A stretch of DNA of 64,000 nucleotides, from assembly GCA_038521345.1 (NCBI GenBank), contig JBCBKU010000002.1, positions 124,001 to 188,000 on the forward strand, written 5' to 3'. The position numbers and the translations under genes are program-made. The notes beneath the pieces were generated by a model. It worked only from the letters and a program-made list of their open reading frames with translations. It was not told the origin of the DNA and made no database searches. Every line of letters begins with the position of its first letter. The first letter of the stretch is position 1. This stretch comes from JBCBKU01 sp038521345 (GTDB taxonomy: Bacteria > Pseudomonadota > Alphaproteobacteria > Rhodobacterales > Rhodobacteraceae). Of the stretch, positions 43,863 to 53,079 are shown in pieces.

Positions 43863-46151
43863 ATGAACAAGGCGATTACTGACGGTCTGGTGCTGATGCC
43901 ACCGGCATTTGTTGGCGGACTTGATGTTTGGTCTCGCGAAGATGGAACACCGGGTACAGCCACCTATGACAGCTCGACCAACGCTGCGATTGTGGCGGCG
44001 GACCAGGACTTTGGATCCTGTCTCGAGCTGGTTGTAACCGACAATCCGCAAACCATTCGGTATATGGGCGAGACCACGTTGTTGCCCGGGTGCTACCTGC
44101 GGGTAACGGCTCGCGTGAAGGCCATGTCAGGCAATTTGCCTACGGTGCGGATCGGAGCTTTTGCTGGCGGCGCGGGGGGGGCGGCCTTGGCAGGGGTGCC
44201 GCTGTTTGGGCCGTCTTTCGCGTTGGCCGCGTACGGCGAAGTCGTCGAAGTCTCGGCGATTATTGGGGTGGGTGCCCGAACTGGTGTCGACATGGTTTGG
44301 GGCAGCAACGCGGTCTACGGACATTTCGGGATTGACGTTACGGGCGCGACAGGCGGCGCGATACGTGTGGACGATATCCAGATCGAGGATGTGACCAGCG
44401 TCTTCCATCGCCAGATGATGGATTGGGTGGATGTGAAGGATTTCGGCGCAATCGGCGACGGCAGTACAGATGACGCATCGGCCTTCGAAGCGGCCGACAG
44501 CGCAGCAAATGGACGCGGAGTTCTGGTTCCGGCGGGCACGTATCGCCTTGGGGCAAATGTTACGTTCGAAAACCGGGTGCGGTTCGAGGGCATCGTAACC
44601 ATGGATACGACCGACCGCCTCGTCCTGCGCCAGAACTTTGATTTCCCGACCTATGCCGCGGCCTTTGGGGACGAGGTCTTGGGGTTCCGGAAGGCCTTTC
44701 AGGCATTGCTCAATTTCTCGGACCACGAAGGTCTGGACCTTGGGGGTCGCCGGATCGAGTTGGACGCGCCTATCGACATGTCCGAGGCCGCGGGGCTCGA
44801 CACGCACGAGATCCGCCGTGTGATCCGCAACGGCCAAATCAACGCCACCGCGTCGTCGAATTGGGACACCGAAACGTACTCAAGCCAAGCCTCCTATTCC
44901 GTATCGAACCCTGGCCAACTGACGGATGTGGCGGACATCGCCAACATTCCGGTTGGCGCACTAATCACGGGCAACGGAGTTGGTCGCGAGGTTTACGTTA
45001 AATCCAAGAGTGTCGGGGCCGGCACCATCGATCTGTCTCAGCCGTTGTTCGGTGCGGCGGGAACGCAGACTTATACCTTCACGCGATTCAAATACGCGCT
45101 CGATTTCACCGGCTTCTCGAAACTCTCGCGGCTCGAATTCGATGACATCGACTTTCAGTGCAACGGTTTCTGCTCTGCCGTCATACTGGCACCCAATGGC
45201 AACCTCATGAGGTTTCGGGACTGCTGGGTGACGAAACCCATGGACCGTGGGATCACCTCGATCGGTGTGGGCTGTCAGGACCTTCAGATCGATCGCTGCA
45301 ACTTTGTATCGAACGAGCAGCAGACTCCCGCGACGGCGCGGACATCGGTAGGTTTCAACGTGAACGCCAACGACGCAAAGATCCGCGACAGCCGTTTCCA
45401 GCGCCTGGGGACAACGATGGTTCTCTTTGGCAATGGGCACCTTATTGTTGGAAACCACTGGTTTCAGGGTGACAACGAAACGGATGGTCCCCGCGTGGCC
45501 GGTCTTGTGTTGACCGAGACCAACGTCAAATCGGTCATCACCGGGAACTACATCGATAACTCCTTCATCGAATGGACCAACGAACACGACGCTGCTCCGG
45601 ATTTCTCGGACGAGTTTTCGTTTGGAGGTCTGACCATCACCGGCAACATCTTCACCGCAAATGATGTCGCCCCCTGGTTCTCGTGGATCGTGGTGAAGCC
45701 CTATGGGTCAGGGCACTTCCTTCAGGGACTTTCGGTGACCGGGAACACGTTCAAGGCCCTGAATGGCCCCATCGATCGCATCGAGGTCGTTGACGATTCC
45801 ATAGCGAGGCTGGACTTCGGACTTACCCGGAATGTCGAGTTCTCGGGCAACACGTTCAATTCTGTGAACCAGAATACGATCAATCCGGTGACGCTCGAAT
45901 TCAACCAGTCGAGCCCGGCGACAAACTGGGTGCTGGATGTTTCGGGATATCTACCGTTCGGCGGATGGGCGCGAGAAGTGACTGCCGTTGTGACGGAAGG
46001 CCCAATCGAAACCGCGTCCGGTACCGATGTGTTCGCAATGCCCTACGTGACGACGAATGATGGAGCCAACAACAATTTCGTTCGCCTGACCTGGCCCGAT
46101 GCCGTGCGCGGACGCGTTCATGTCACGGCCCGTTCCGATCGCCCGATCTGA
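43863..46151 (+). CDS. right-handed beta-helix protein with pectate-lyase-superfamily domain
   Basis: 762 residues from ATG 43863 (MNKAITDGLVLMPPAF), preferred over 43794 because AAGGGA lies upstream. VDVKDFGAIGDGSTDDASAFEAA near residue 198 is the Pectate_lyase_3/GH28-related entry strand, and a long ladder of short beta-strands with repeated ITGNxF-type turns follows (VITGNYIDNS, ITGNIFTAN, VTGNTFKAL, FSGNTFNS). No signal peptide is visible. Such proteins act on or bind polysaccharide; some serve as phage-type or gene-transfer-agent spikes. It stands alone here. Confidence 0.8.
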   Translation: MNKAITDGLVLMPPAFVGGLDVWSREDGTPGTATYDSSTNAAIVAADQDFGSCLELVVTDNPQTIRYMGETTLLPGCYLRVTARVKAMSGNLPTVRIGAFAGGAGGAALAGVPLFGPSFALAAYGEVVEVSAIIGVGARTGVDMVWGSNAVYGHFGIDVTGATGGAIRVDDIQIEDVTSVFHRQMMDWVDVKDFGAIGDGSTDDASAFEAADSAANGRGVLVPAGTYRLGANVTFENRVRFEGIVTMDTTDRLVLRQNFDFPTYAAAFGDEVLGFRKAFQALLNFSDHEGLDLGGRRIELDAPIDMSEAAGLDTHEIRRVIRNGQINATASSNWDTETYSSQASYSVSNPGQLTDVADIANIPVGALITGNGVGREVYVKSKSVGAGTIDLSQPLFGAAGTQTYTFTRFKYALDFTGFSKLSRLEFDDIDFQCNGFCSAVILAPNGNLMRFRDCWVTKPMDRGITSIGVGCQDLQIDRCNFVSNEQQTPATARTSVGFNVNANDAKIRDSRFQRLGTTMVLFGNGHLIVGNHWFQGDNETDGPRVAGLVLTETNVKSVITGNYIDNSFIEWTNEHDAAPDFSDEFSFGGLTITGNIFTANDVAPWFSWIVVKPYGSGHFLQGLSVTGNTFKALNGPIDRIEVVDDSIARLDFGLTRNVEFSGNTFNSVNQNTINPVTLEFNQSSPATNWVLDVSGYLPFGGWAREVTAVVTEGPIETASGTDVFAMPYVTTNDGANNNFVRLTWPDAVRGRVHVTARSDRPI

Positions 46152-46169
46152 GAGGGGCGCCCGCAGCCC

Positions 46170-46655
46170 TCAGGTCAGGTCGGCGGGCGTCAGCACGAAG
46201 GCCTTCCCGAAGCCGCCGTTCAGGTATGCCGCTGCCGGACGAAAACAGGCAAAGGAAAAATCCGCAAAGTCGACGTAGAGGCGGGCCTTTGGCTGATGAA
46301 TGAGCCAGGCGTCGCGGAGCGCGGCATAGTCGGCCGCGCCTTGACGGACGAACCGGGCCTCGGCCTGAACCGTCAGTCGAGGGTGCGTCAGCGGATCGCC
46401 CTTTGGACCGGGTTCGCCCACCAGCAGAGAACAGCTCGGATCCGACTTTAACGCCTTTGTGTGATGGGAAAGATCGGAGATTAGGGTTACGGGGGTGCCA
46501 TCGGGCGCACATCCAACGGCGATACGCGACACCATGGGTCCACCGGACTCGGGATCCCTGACACCGAGAGCGCCGTATTTCGCCCCACGTATCAGACGCT
46601 TCGCCAGTGTGCGCGCTTCGTCATCGGTGGGGCGTATCGGGTTGGTTTCAGCCAT
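46170..46655 (-). CDS. pyridoxamine-5'-phosphate-oxidase-fold protein, HugZ-like
   Basis: 161 residues. YGALGVRDPESGGPMVSRIAVG and DGTPVTLISDLSHHTKALKSD are the split-barrel FMN/heme-binding features of HugZ-like proteins. AYLNGGFGKAFVLTPADL at the end fits the heme-utilisation subgroup. Divergent from the next gene, with 102 bases between starts. Confidence 0.85.
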   Translation of the reverse strand: MAETNPIRPTDDEARTLAKRLIRGAKYGALGVRDPESGGPMVSRIAVGCAPDGTPVTLISDLSHHTKALKSDPSCSLLVGEPGPKGDPLTHPRLTVQAEARFVRQGAADYAALRDAWLIHQPKARLYVDFADFSFACFRPAAAYLNGGFGKAFVLTPADLT

Positions 46656-46757
46656 GCGATGAAGCCTAGCACGGGTTCCAGCCGGGCCAAGTCGCCTTGT
46701 ACCTTCGGCGGGCTTCCTATTGGGTCACCTTATCTGGTCTGAGAGGAGGCACGACCC

Positions 46758-47354
46758 ATGGCCCTAGTTCCCCCGCTTGAAGAAGACGCGATCGAACCGA
46801 AGCTTCGCGAGGAGGTTCAATTCTTCAAAGGACCATTGGGTGTGATCCCGAACTCGGTCCGCACCATGGCGCATCGCCCCGAGATTGCGCGGGCTTTTAC
46901 AGCCTTGAACGTCGCCGTGATGACCGACTACGGGGCCGTCACGCCGGCGTTTAAGCGCGTGATCGGCTATGCGTCGAGCTTTGCGTCTGGGTGCATGTAC
47001 TGCCAGGCGCACATGATTCTCGCTTCTGAGCGCTTCGGGAACTCTGAGGAACGATTGCAGGCGGTCTTCGACTTTGAAGACAGCGATGCGTTTACCGAAG
47101 CCGAGAAAGCGGCGCTGGCATTTGCCCACGCGGCCTCGGCCGTACCCAATGCCGTGACACCGGAAGTAGGCGCGCGCCTTTCGGCCCATTGGTCCGAGGA
47201 GGCGATCGTCGAGATCATGGGTGTCGTGGCCCTTTTTGGGTACCTGAACCGCTGGAATGATTCGATGGGCTCGGCTCTTGAGGATCTGCCGCTGTCAAAA
47301 GGGGAAGGACGGTTGGCGGAGGCGACCGGCTGGAGTGTCGGCAAACACATCTGA
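46758..47354 (+). CDS. carboxymuconolactone decarboxylase/AhpD-family protein
   Basis: 198 residues, all-helical. ASGCMYCQAHM is the CxxCxxH motif of AhpD-like peroxidase-related proteins, with AEKAALAFAHAAS before the second conserved helix. Possible peroxidase-like disulfide reductase. GAGAGGAGG precedes ATG 46758. Confidence 0.88.
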   Translation: MALVPPLEEDAIEPKLREEVQFFKGPLGVIPNSVRTMAHRPEIARAFTALNVAVMTDYGAVTPAFKRVIGYASSFASGCMYCQAHMILASERFGNSEERLQAVFDFEDSDAFTEAEKAALAFAHAASAVPNAVTPEVGARLSAHWSEEAIVEIMGVVALFGYLNRWNDSMGSALEDLPLSKGEGRLAEATGWSVGKHI

Positions 47355-47458
47355 GCCTCCTTGGTGCGTCCGACGTACCCGGAGCGAGCTCAGTATTGGG
47401 AACGCGGCCGATTGGGGGCTGCGCGGGTGTCGTGCCTTCGCTCCGAATTGCCCAACGT

Positions 47459-47890
47459 TCAGGCGATCCCGCCCTCGGTGCAGTCGCGGAACTTGCGCAC
47501 TTCGGGTGCGGCGTTTCCAAGCGGGAAGCGCGCCTGCTCTCCGCCGGCTCCGGCCGTCGCAATCGAGTTGAACTCAAGCCCGTTCAGGACATTGCCAAAG
47601 CCACGGTCGGTAACCGTAAGCGTGCGGCCCTCGTCCGTAACCACGTGCCGGTCGGTCGAGATCGACAGGCCTGCGGGGCCGTCGAAACGCATGGCAAAGA
47701 CCGGTGCATCTGGCCAGGGCGTGTCCCGCGTGATCGCGATGGCATATGGCTCTGGCAGGACGGGGTCGTAGGTCACGGTGACCTCTGCCGTCTCGGTCGC
47801 GTGGCTAAGCGTGCAGATGGGCAGGGGCGAGAACTCCCATGCGGCGGCGGGAGAGGCGGTAAGGATAAGGGCAAGGCCGATCATGCGCAT
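47459..47890 (-). CDS. hypothetical exported protein
   Basis: 143 residues with a short signal peptide (MRMIGLALILTASPAAA) and one Cys in each of the N- and C-terminal parts (PICTLSH, RDCTEGG) that could pair. Function unknown. Codirectional with uvrB, about 400 bases after its stop. Confidence 0.65.
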   Translation of the reverse strand: MRMIGLALILTASPAAAWEFSPLPICTLSHATETAEVTVTYDPVLPEPYAIAITRDTPWPDAPVFAMRFDGPAGLSISTDRHVVTDEGRTLTVTDRGFGNVLNGLEFNSIATAGAGGEQARFPLGNAAPEVRKFRDCTEGGIA

Positions 47891-48299
47891 ATCCGGCAGC
47901 TAGGGCCCCGTTGGCGCCGGTAAAGGCACTTGCGTTTGAACGCCACCCGAACGTCACGGGTTCCGTCCCGCTGAAAATCGGACGGGTAGCCTCCGATCGG
48001 CTTGTCCTACGCGGTTTCATCGCCCAATTTTTTCAAACGTCGCGCAAATCTTGGGATCGCCTCCGTGGGACCGGTGCACCGCGCCTTCAGTCTGAGCCCG
48101 AGAACTCCGTTTTTTGGATTCTTGCTCGCTCGCGCGAAGCTCGGTCGGGGTGACGGAGCGAAGGCTCTGGCGCAGATTGCTGGCGAGCGAATTGTTGAGT
48201 TCGACGAAGCTCTGAACGATGCAGCAAAGTGCAATGTGTGGCTCATCGATGCCTTCCACGGGATGCTCTCTCAATTGCCCTCGAAAGGGCTTTGACGGG
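47891..48299. other. intergenic region 3' of uvrB
   Basis: Open frames on both strands overlap here, none with a ribosome site or recognisable motif. One minus-strand frame overlaps the end of uvrB. I see no supported gene. Confidence 0.4.
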
Positions 48300-50495
48300 C
48301 TAGCGCTTCCGCCGTCGGACATTCCCTCCGCGCTGACCGGCGCGGCCCGCGGTTGAGCGGCCTTTTGACTTCAGCGCGGCTTCGGAGGCGGCCTCGACGG
48401 CCGATTGCCGGGCGAGAGGGTCGTCCGCCACCGCCAGGTCCACGGCTTCCAGGCGTTTGACCTCGTCCCGCAGACGGGCGGCTTCCTCAAACTCTAGGTT
48501 CTCGGCCGCCTTGCGCATTTCCGCGCGGAGACCCTCAAGGACCGCCTGAAGGTTGGCCCCGGCCATAGGCTTCTCCACCTGTGCAGTGACGCGGGCCATG
48601 TCGGTATCGCCCTGGTAGAGACCGGCCAGCACGTCTTCGACGTTCTTCTTTACCGTCTCCGGCGTGATCCCGTGTTCCTCGTTATAGGCCGTCTGCTTGG
48701 CGCGGCGTCGATTGGTTTCCTTCAGCGCGCGCTCCATCGAGCCCGTCATCTTGTCGGCGTAGAGGATCACGCGGCCGTCGGCATTCCGGGCGGCGCGGCC
48801 GATGGTCTGGATGAGAGAGGTCTCAGACCGCAAGAACCCTTCCTTGTCGGCATCAAGAATGGCGACGAGGCCGCATTCCGGGATGTCGAGGCCTTCGCGC
48901 AGAAGGTTGATCCCGATCAGCACATCGAAAGCGCCAAGGCGCAAGTCGCGCAGGATCTCGATCCGCTCAAGAGTATCGATGTCGGAATGCATGTAGCGCA
49001 CTTTGATGCCCTGCTCGTGCATATATTCGGTGAGGTCTTCTGCCATGCGTTTGGTAAGCGTGGTCACCAAGGTTCGGTAGCCGTTGGCGGCGACTTTGCG
49101 GACCTCGTCCAGAAGGTCGTCTACCTGCATCTCGACCGGCCGGATCTCAACTTCCGGATCCAGCAGCCCGGTCGGGCGGATCACCTGTTCGGTGAAGACG
49201 CCGCCCGTCTGTTCGATTTCCCAAGCCGCGGGTGTCGCTGATACGAAGACCGATTGCGGGCGCATGGCGTCCCATTCCTCGAACTTGAGGGGACGGTTGT
49301 CCATGCAGGACGGCAGGCGGAACCCATGCTCGGCGAGGGTGAACTTGCGGCGGTAGTCGCCCTTGTACATGCCGCCGATTTGCGGGACCGAGACATGGCT
49401 CTCATCGGCAAAGACAATGGCGTTGTCGGGGATGAACTCGAACAGAGTCGGGGGCGGCTCGCCGGGCGCACGACCGGTCAGGTACCTTGAATAGTTCTCG
49501 ATCCCGTTGCAGGCGCCCGTGGCCTCCATCATCTCAAGATCGAAATTGGTGCGCTGTTCAAGCCGCTGGGCTTCGAGCAACTTGCCTTCGGAGACCAGTT
49601 GGTCGAGACGAGTTCGCAGCTCCTTCTTGATGCTGATCATCGCCTGCTGAAGCGTCGGGCGGGGCGTGACATAGTGCGAGTTTGCATAGACCCGGATCCG
49701 GTCGAAACTGTCCGTCTTTTCGCCGGTCAGTGGGTCGAACTCGGTGATGCCTTCAAGCTCTTCGCCGAAGAAGGACAGTTTCCACGCGCGATCTTCGAGG
49801 TGTGCGGGCCAGATTTCCAATGAATCTCCCCGGACCCGGAAGCTTCCCCGCTGGAAGGCCTGATCGTTCCGGCGGTATTGCTGGGCGACAAGATCGGCCA
49901 TGACCTTGCGCTGGTCGTAGTCGGTGCCCGCGCGCAGATCTTGGGTCATGGCGCCGTAGGTCTCGACCGAACCGATGCCGTAGATGCAGGAGACCGAAGC
50001 CACGATCACGACGTCGTCCCGCTCTAACAGCGCGCGGGTGGCCGAGTGGCGCATCCGGTCGATCTGGTCGTTAATCTGGGCCTCTTTCTCGATATAGGTG
50101 TCCGACCGCGGGACATAGGCCTCCGGTTGGTAGTAGTCGTAGTAGCTGACGAAGTATTCGACGGCGTTGTCCGGAAAGAAGCCTTTGAATTCGCCATAAA
50201 GCTGGGCCGCGAGAGTTTTGTTGGGTGCGAGTATGATCGCCGGACGCTGTGTGGTCTCGATCACCTTCGCCATCGTGTAAGTCTTACCGGTTCCCGTGGC
50301 GCCAAGCAGGACCTGGTTCTGCTCGCCCGACAGCACGCCCTCTGTCAGCTCGGCAATCGCCGTGGGCTGGTCGCCTGCCGGCTTGAACTCGGTCTGCATG
50401 ACAAGACTGCGCCCACCTTCGAGCTTGTCGCGGATCTTCACATCCGGAGCCGCCGCATGAAGGACAGGCATCTGGTCGGGGCGCGTATTGTGCAT
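48300..50495 (-). CDS. uvrB: excinuclease ABC subunit B
   Basis: 731 residues. The helicase-like damage-verification subunit of nucleotide excision repair. Walker A GATGTGKTYT near residue 66, beta-hairpin YYDYYQPEAYVP near 118, and the C-terminal UVR motif (NLEFEEAARLRDEVKRLE) that contacts UvrC. DEx(H) box FADESHVSVPQ. A basic RKR tail ends the protein. No uvrA or uvrC is adjacent. No clear GTTC-N7-GTTC LexA box was found upstream. Confidence 0.98.
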   Translation of the reverse strand: MHNTRPDQMPVLHAAAPDVKIRDKLEGGRSLVMQTEFKPAGDQPTAIAELTEGVLSGEQNQVLLGATGTGKTYTMAKVIETTQRPAIILAPNKTLAAQLYGEFKGFFPDNAVEYFVSYYDYYQPEAYVPRSDTYIEKEAQINDQIDRMRHSATRALLERDDVVIVASVSCIYGIGSVETYGAMTQDLRAGTDYDQRKVMADLVAQQYRRNDQAFQRGSFRVRGDSLEIWPAHLEDRAWKLSFFGEELEGITEFDPLTGEKTDSFDRIRVYANSHYVTPRPTLQQAMISIKKELRTRLDQLVSEGKLLEAQRLEQRTNFDLEMMEATGACNGIENYSRYLTGRAPGEPPPTLFEFIPDNAIVFADESHVSVPQIGGMYKGDYRRKFTLAEHGFRLPSCMDNRPLKFEEWDAMRPQSVFVSATPAAWEIEQTGGVFTEQVIRPTGLLDPEVEIRPVEMQVDDLLDEVRKVAANGYRTLVTTLTKRMAEDLTEYMHEQGIKVRYMHSDIDTLERIEILRDLRLGAFDVLIGINLLREGLDIPECGLVAILDADKEGFLRSETSLIQTIGRAARNADGRVILYADKMTGSMERALKETNRRRAKQTAYNEEHGITPETVKKNVEDVLAGLYQGDTDMARVTAQVEKPMAGANLQAVLEGLRAEMRKAAENLEFEEAARLRDEVKRLEAVDLAVADDPLARQSAVEAASEAALKSKGRSTAGRAGQRGGNVRRRKR

Positions 50496-50900
50496 TCCTG
50501 GATCTCGTTTGCTGCCGGGGTCGGTATGCGCAGCCGGCCTACATCCATGTCGGCCAGAATGTAATCATGTGTTCGACAGAGCCGAGGCTTCAAGGGGCTG
50601 TGGCAGGGCTCCTGACACTCTCGAGCCAAGAGAACGGCCGAAAACAACCAAAGGTATATTAAATATTGATCACATCACCTTTGAGCTGTATGAAAGAACG
50701 GGCAAGCAGCAGAACTACTGCCGACCGAAGGCGCAGATCCACCCCACCCCTCACTCCCGCTCCTTCGGTCGGCGTTTCCCTATCCCCTCTTCCGGGGCAC
50801 ATCTGGTGTCCCGGTTCTTTGTTTCGGCGCGACGATTGGCTTGCTTGAAATGATGCTCAAGAGCTTGGATATAGATCGAAGGGAATTCTGGAGAGCGATC
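50496..50900. promoter_or_regulatory. divergent region, uvrB and NDUFS4-like gene
   Basis: About 405 bases between divergent starts, with an A+T-rich patch around 50650-50690 (AAAGGTATATTAAATATTGATC) that could hold promoter elements. No SOS box was found by eye. Confidence 0.4.
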
Positions 50901-51212
50901 ATGCGCGCGCGTATCTATCAACCGGCTCGCACGGCTATGTCGTCGGGAACAGCAAAGACCCACCACTGGGTCTTGGACTATGCCCCGGACACGGCGCGGG
51001 ACGTGGACCCATTGATGGGGTGGACCGGTTCGGACGACATGCAAAGCCAAGTTCGCCTTCGGTTTGATACGAAACAAGCCGCGCTTGACTACGCCAAGGA
51101 AAAGGGGATCGAGGCCGTCGTTCTTGAACCCCAGAAACGCAAGCCGAACGTTCGGCCGGGCGGATATGGCGAAAACTTTGCCACAGGACGCCGGGGCGCC
51201 TGGACGCACTGA
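50901..51212 (+). CDS. NDUFS4-like complex I accessory protein (ETC_C1_NDUFA4)
   Basis: 103 residues. MRARIYQPARTAMSSGTAKTHHW, DPLMGWTGSDDMQSQVRLRFD and ENFATGRRGAWTH match the ETC complex I conserved region, the bacterial form of the 18-kDa NDUFS4 accessory subunit found in alphaproteobacteria. It associates with NADH:quinone oxidoreductase at the membrane arm junction. The start follows GGAGA; longer in-frame starts are rejected. Confidence 0.93.
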   Translation: MRARIYQPARTAMSSGTAKTHHWVLDYAPDTARDVDPLMGWTGSDDMQSQVRLRFDTKQAALDYAKEKGIEAVVLEPQKRKPNVRPGGYGENFATGRRGAWTH

Positions 51213-51256
51213 ACGCTTGCCAGACAGCATGCGGAGTTCCTAAACACTGGACGCGC

Positions 51257-51333
51257 GGTCCCTTAGCTCAACTGGATAGAGCAGCTGACTTCTAATCAGC
51301 AGGTTGAGGGTTCGAGTCCTTCAGGGATCGCCA
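51257..51333 (+). tRNA. tRNA-Arg (anticodon TCT)
   Basis: 77 nt with encoded CCA. Acceptor GGTCCCT/AGGGATC, D-arm GCTC-AACTGGATA-GAGC, anticodon stem GCTGA/TCAGC with loop CTTCTAA giving TCT (reads AGA), T-arm GAGGG-TTCGAGT-CCTTC, discriminator G. Confidence 0.97.
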
Positions 51334-51742
51334 CACATCCGACTAAGCGGAGTGCAAAGGGCTGCGATCCGGCCCTATTGCCGGCTGTTTCTGCTGTTCG
51401 CACGGGCGCGAAGGACCAGACTTGCACCACGTTCCGTAGTGTTTCGCACCAATAGTCCCAGCGAATGACTGCGCAAAGATTACGCATCTTGAAGCCATCT
51501 GCTTAAAAGGTGGACGAAGTCCGGGAATTGACGCGCGTCAAGCCTTTGCAATGTTCCATCGCCGCAAGGGGCCGCATCAGGGTGCGGTCGCCGCGGCCAT
51601 CGCCGCGATTAAATTGTGCGGGGGCGCCGGGCTGACATCCATACACCGCCGTACTTGGAAACTCTCCCGCGTGTGGGGCTTTGGGGTGCCAACTGGCATG
51701 TCTGCAAGCCCTGCCACGCATCGCGCATGAAGGAAGTCTTTA
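51334..51742. promoter_or_regulatory. upstream region of urtA
   Basis: About 409 bases between the tRNA and urtA. A near-match to a -24/-12 sigma-54 element (TGGCATG...TGCAAGC) is off by one in spacing and is not convincing. The urt operon promoter must lie here. Confidence 0.35.
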
Positions 51743-53023
51743 ATGCCGAAAACTCTGACACTCTCTTTGTCCGCCGCTGCTCTCTGCATCGCTGCGGCTC
51801 CAGCGATGGCGCAGGACTGCCCGATCAAGGTTGGTGTTTTGCACTCGCTTTCGGGCACGATGGCCATCTCGGAAACCACGCTCAAAGACACGATGGAAAT
51901 GCTGGTCGAGCAGCAGAACGGGGCCGGCGGCGTCCTTGGATGCGAACTTGAAGCAGTCGTCGTCGATCCGGCGTCTGACTGGCCGCTCTTTGCAGAGAAA
52001 GCGCGCGAGCTTCTGACCGTCCACGAAGTCGACGTGATCTTCGGCAACTGGACCTCGGTCAGCCGGAAATCCGTGCTGCCGGTGATCGAAGAGTTGAACG
52101 GTCTGCTTTTCTACCCGGTGCAATATGAAGGCGAGGAATCGTCGAAGAACGTATTCTACACCGGCGCTGCACCCAACCAGCAGGCAATCCCGGCCACGGA
52201 TTACTTTCTTGAAGAGCTGGAAGTTGAGAAGTTCGCACTGCTTGGCACCGACTATGTCTACCCGCGGACCACGAACAACATCCTTGAGAGCTACCTTCAG
52301 CAGAACGGCATTGCCGAAGAGGACATCTTCGTCAACTACACGCCCTTTGGCCACTCGGACTGGTCAAAGATCGTAGCCGACGTCGTGGCGCTTGGTGCGG
52401 ACGGCAAGAAAGTCGGCGTGATCTCGACGATCAACGGTGATGCCAATGTCGGCTTCTACAAGGAACTCGCCGCTGCAGGTATCTCGGCCGACGACATTCC
52501 CGTCGTCGCATTCTCGGTCGGCGAAGAAGAGCTTTCGGGCCTCGACACCACCAACCTCGTGGGCCATCTGGCTGCGTGGAACTACTTCCAGTCGGCCGAT
52601 ACCGAGGCCAACGAGGGATGGATCGCTGCGTGGAAAGAGCGGATGGGTGCGGAGCGTGTGACCAACGATCCTATGGAAGCCCACTATATCGGCTTCAATA
52701 TGTGGGTAAATGCGGTCACCGATGCTGGTTCGACGGATGTCGATGCCGTCCGTACCGCCATGTACGGTCAGGAATTTCCGAACCTGACGGGTGGGACCGC
52801 GGTCATGTTGCCAAACCACCACCTCGCGAAACCTGTCCTGATTGGCGAGATTCAGGAAGACGGACAGTTCGACATCATCAGCCAGACTGAAGAAGTCCCG
52901 GGCGATGCGTGGACCGACTTCCTTCCGGAATCCGCCGTTCTGGTTTCGGACTGGGCTGAACTCGGGTGCGGTATGTACAACACCGAGACGTCGACCTGCG
53001 TTCAAATCAAGTCGAACTACTGA
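51743..53023 (+). CDS. urtA: urea ABC transporter substrate-binding protein
   Basis: 426 residues with a signal peptide (cleavage near MAQDCP). KVGVLHSLSGTMAISETTL, IFGNWTSVSRKSVLPVIE and GLLFYPVQYEGEESSKNVFY are the UrtA/amide-binding family features. Periplasmic receptor of a high-affinity urea importer. First gene of urtABCDE. GGAAG lies upstream of ATG. Confidence 0.95.
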   Translation: MPKTLTLSLSAAALCIAAAPAMAQDCPIKVGVLHSLSGTMAISETTLKDTMEMLVEQQNGAGGVLGCELEAVVVDPASDWPLFAEKARELLTVHEVDVIFGNWTSVSRKSVLPVIEELNGLLFYPVQYEGEESSKNVFYTGAAPNQQAIPATDYFLEELEVEKFALLGTDYVYPRTTNNILESYLQQNGIAEEDIFVNYTPFGHSDWSKIVADVVALGADGKKVGVISTINGDANVGFYKELAAAGISADDIPVVAFSVGEEELSGLDTTNLVGHLAAWNYFQSADTEANEGWIAAWKERMGAERVTNDPMEAHYIGFNMWVNAVTDAGSTDVDAVRTAMYGQEFPNLTGGTAVMLPNHHLAKPVLIGEIQEDGQFDIISQTEEVPGDAWTDFLPESAVLVSDWAELGCGMYNTETSTCVQIKSNY

Positions 53024-53031
53024 TAACTGCC

Positions 53032-53056
53032 TCCGGGGGCGCAAGACGCCCCCGGA
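53032..53056 (+). other. intercistronic hairpin between urtA and urtB
   Basis: TCCGGGGGCG, loop CAAGA, CGCCCCCGGA: a perfect 10-bp stem six bases after the urtA stop. As in the other importer, it lies right after the binding-protein gene and likely stabilises its mRNA or attenuates downstream genes. Confidence 0.6.
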
Positions 53057-53079
53057 CACCCTCTGGGAGGGGGACACGC

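Noticed and set aside
50496..50900. LexA/SOS box for uvrB
   Set aside because: No GTTC-N7-GTTC or close variant by eye; only single GAAC/GTTC sites at wrong spacing.
51690..51722. Sigma-54 -24/-12 promoter for urtA
   Set aside because: GG and GC dinucleotides are off by one base in spacing.
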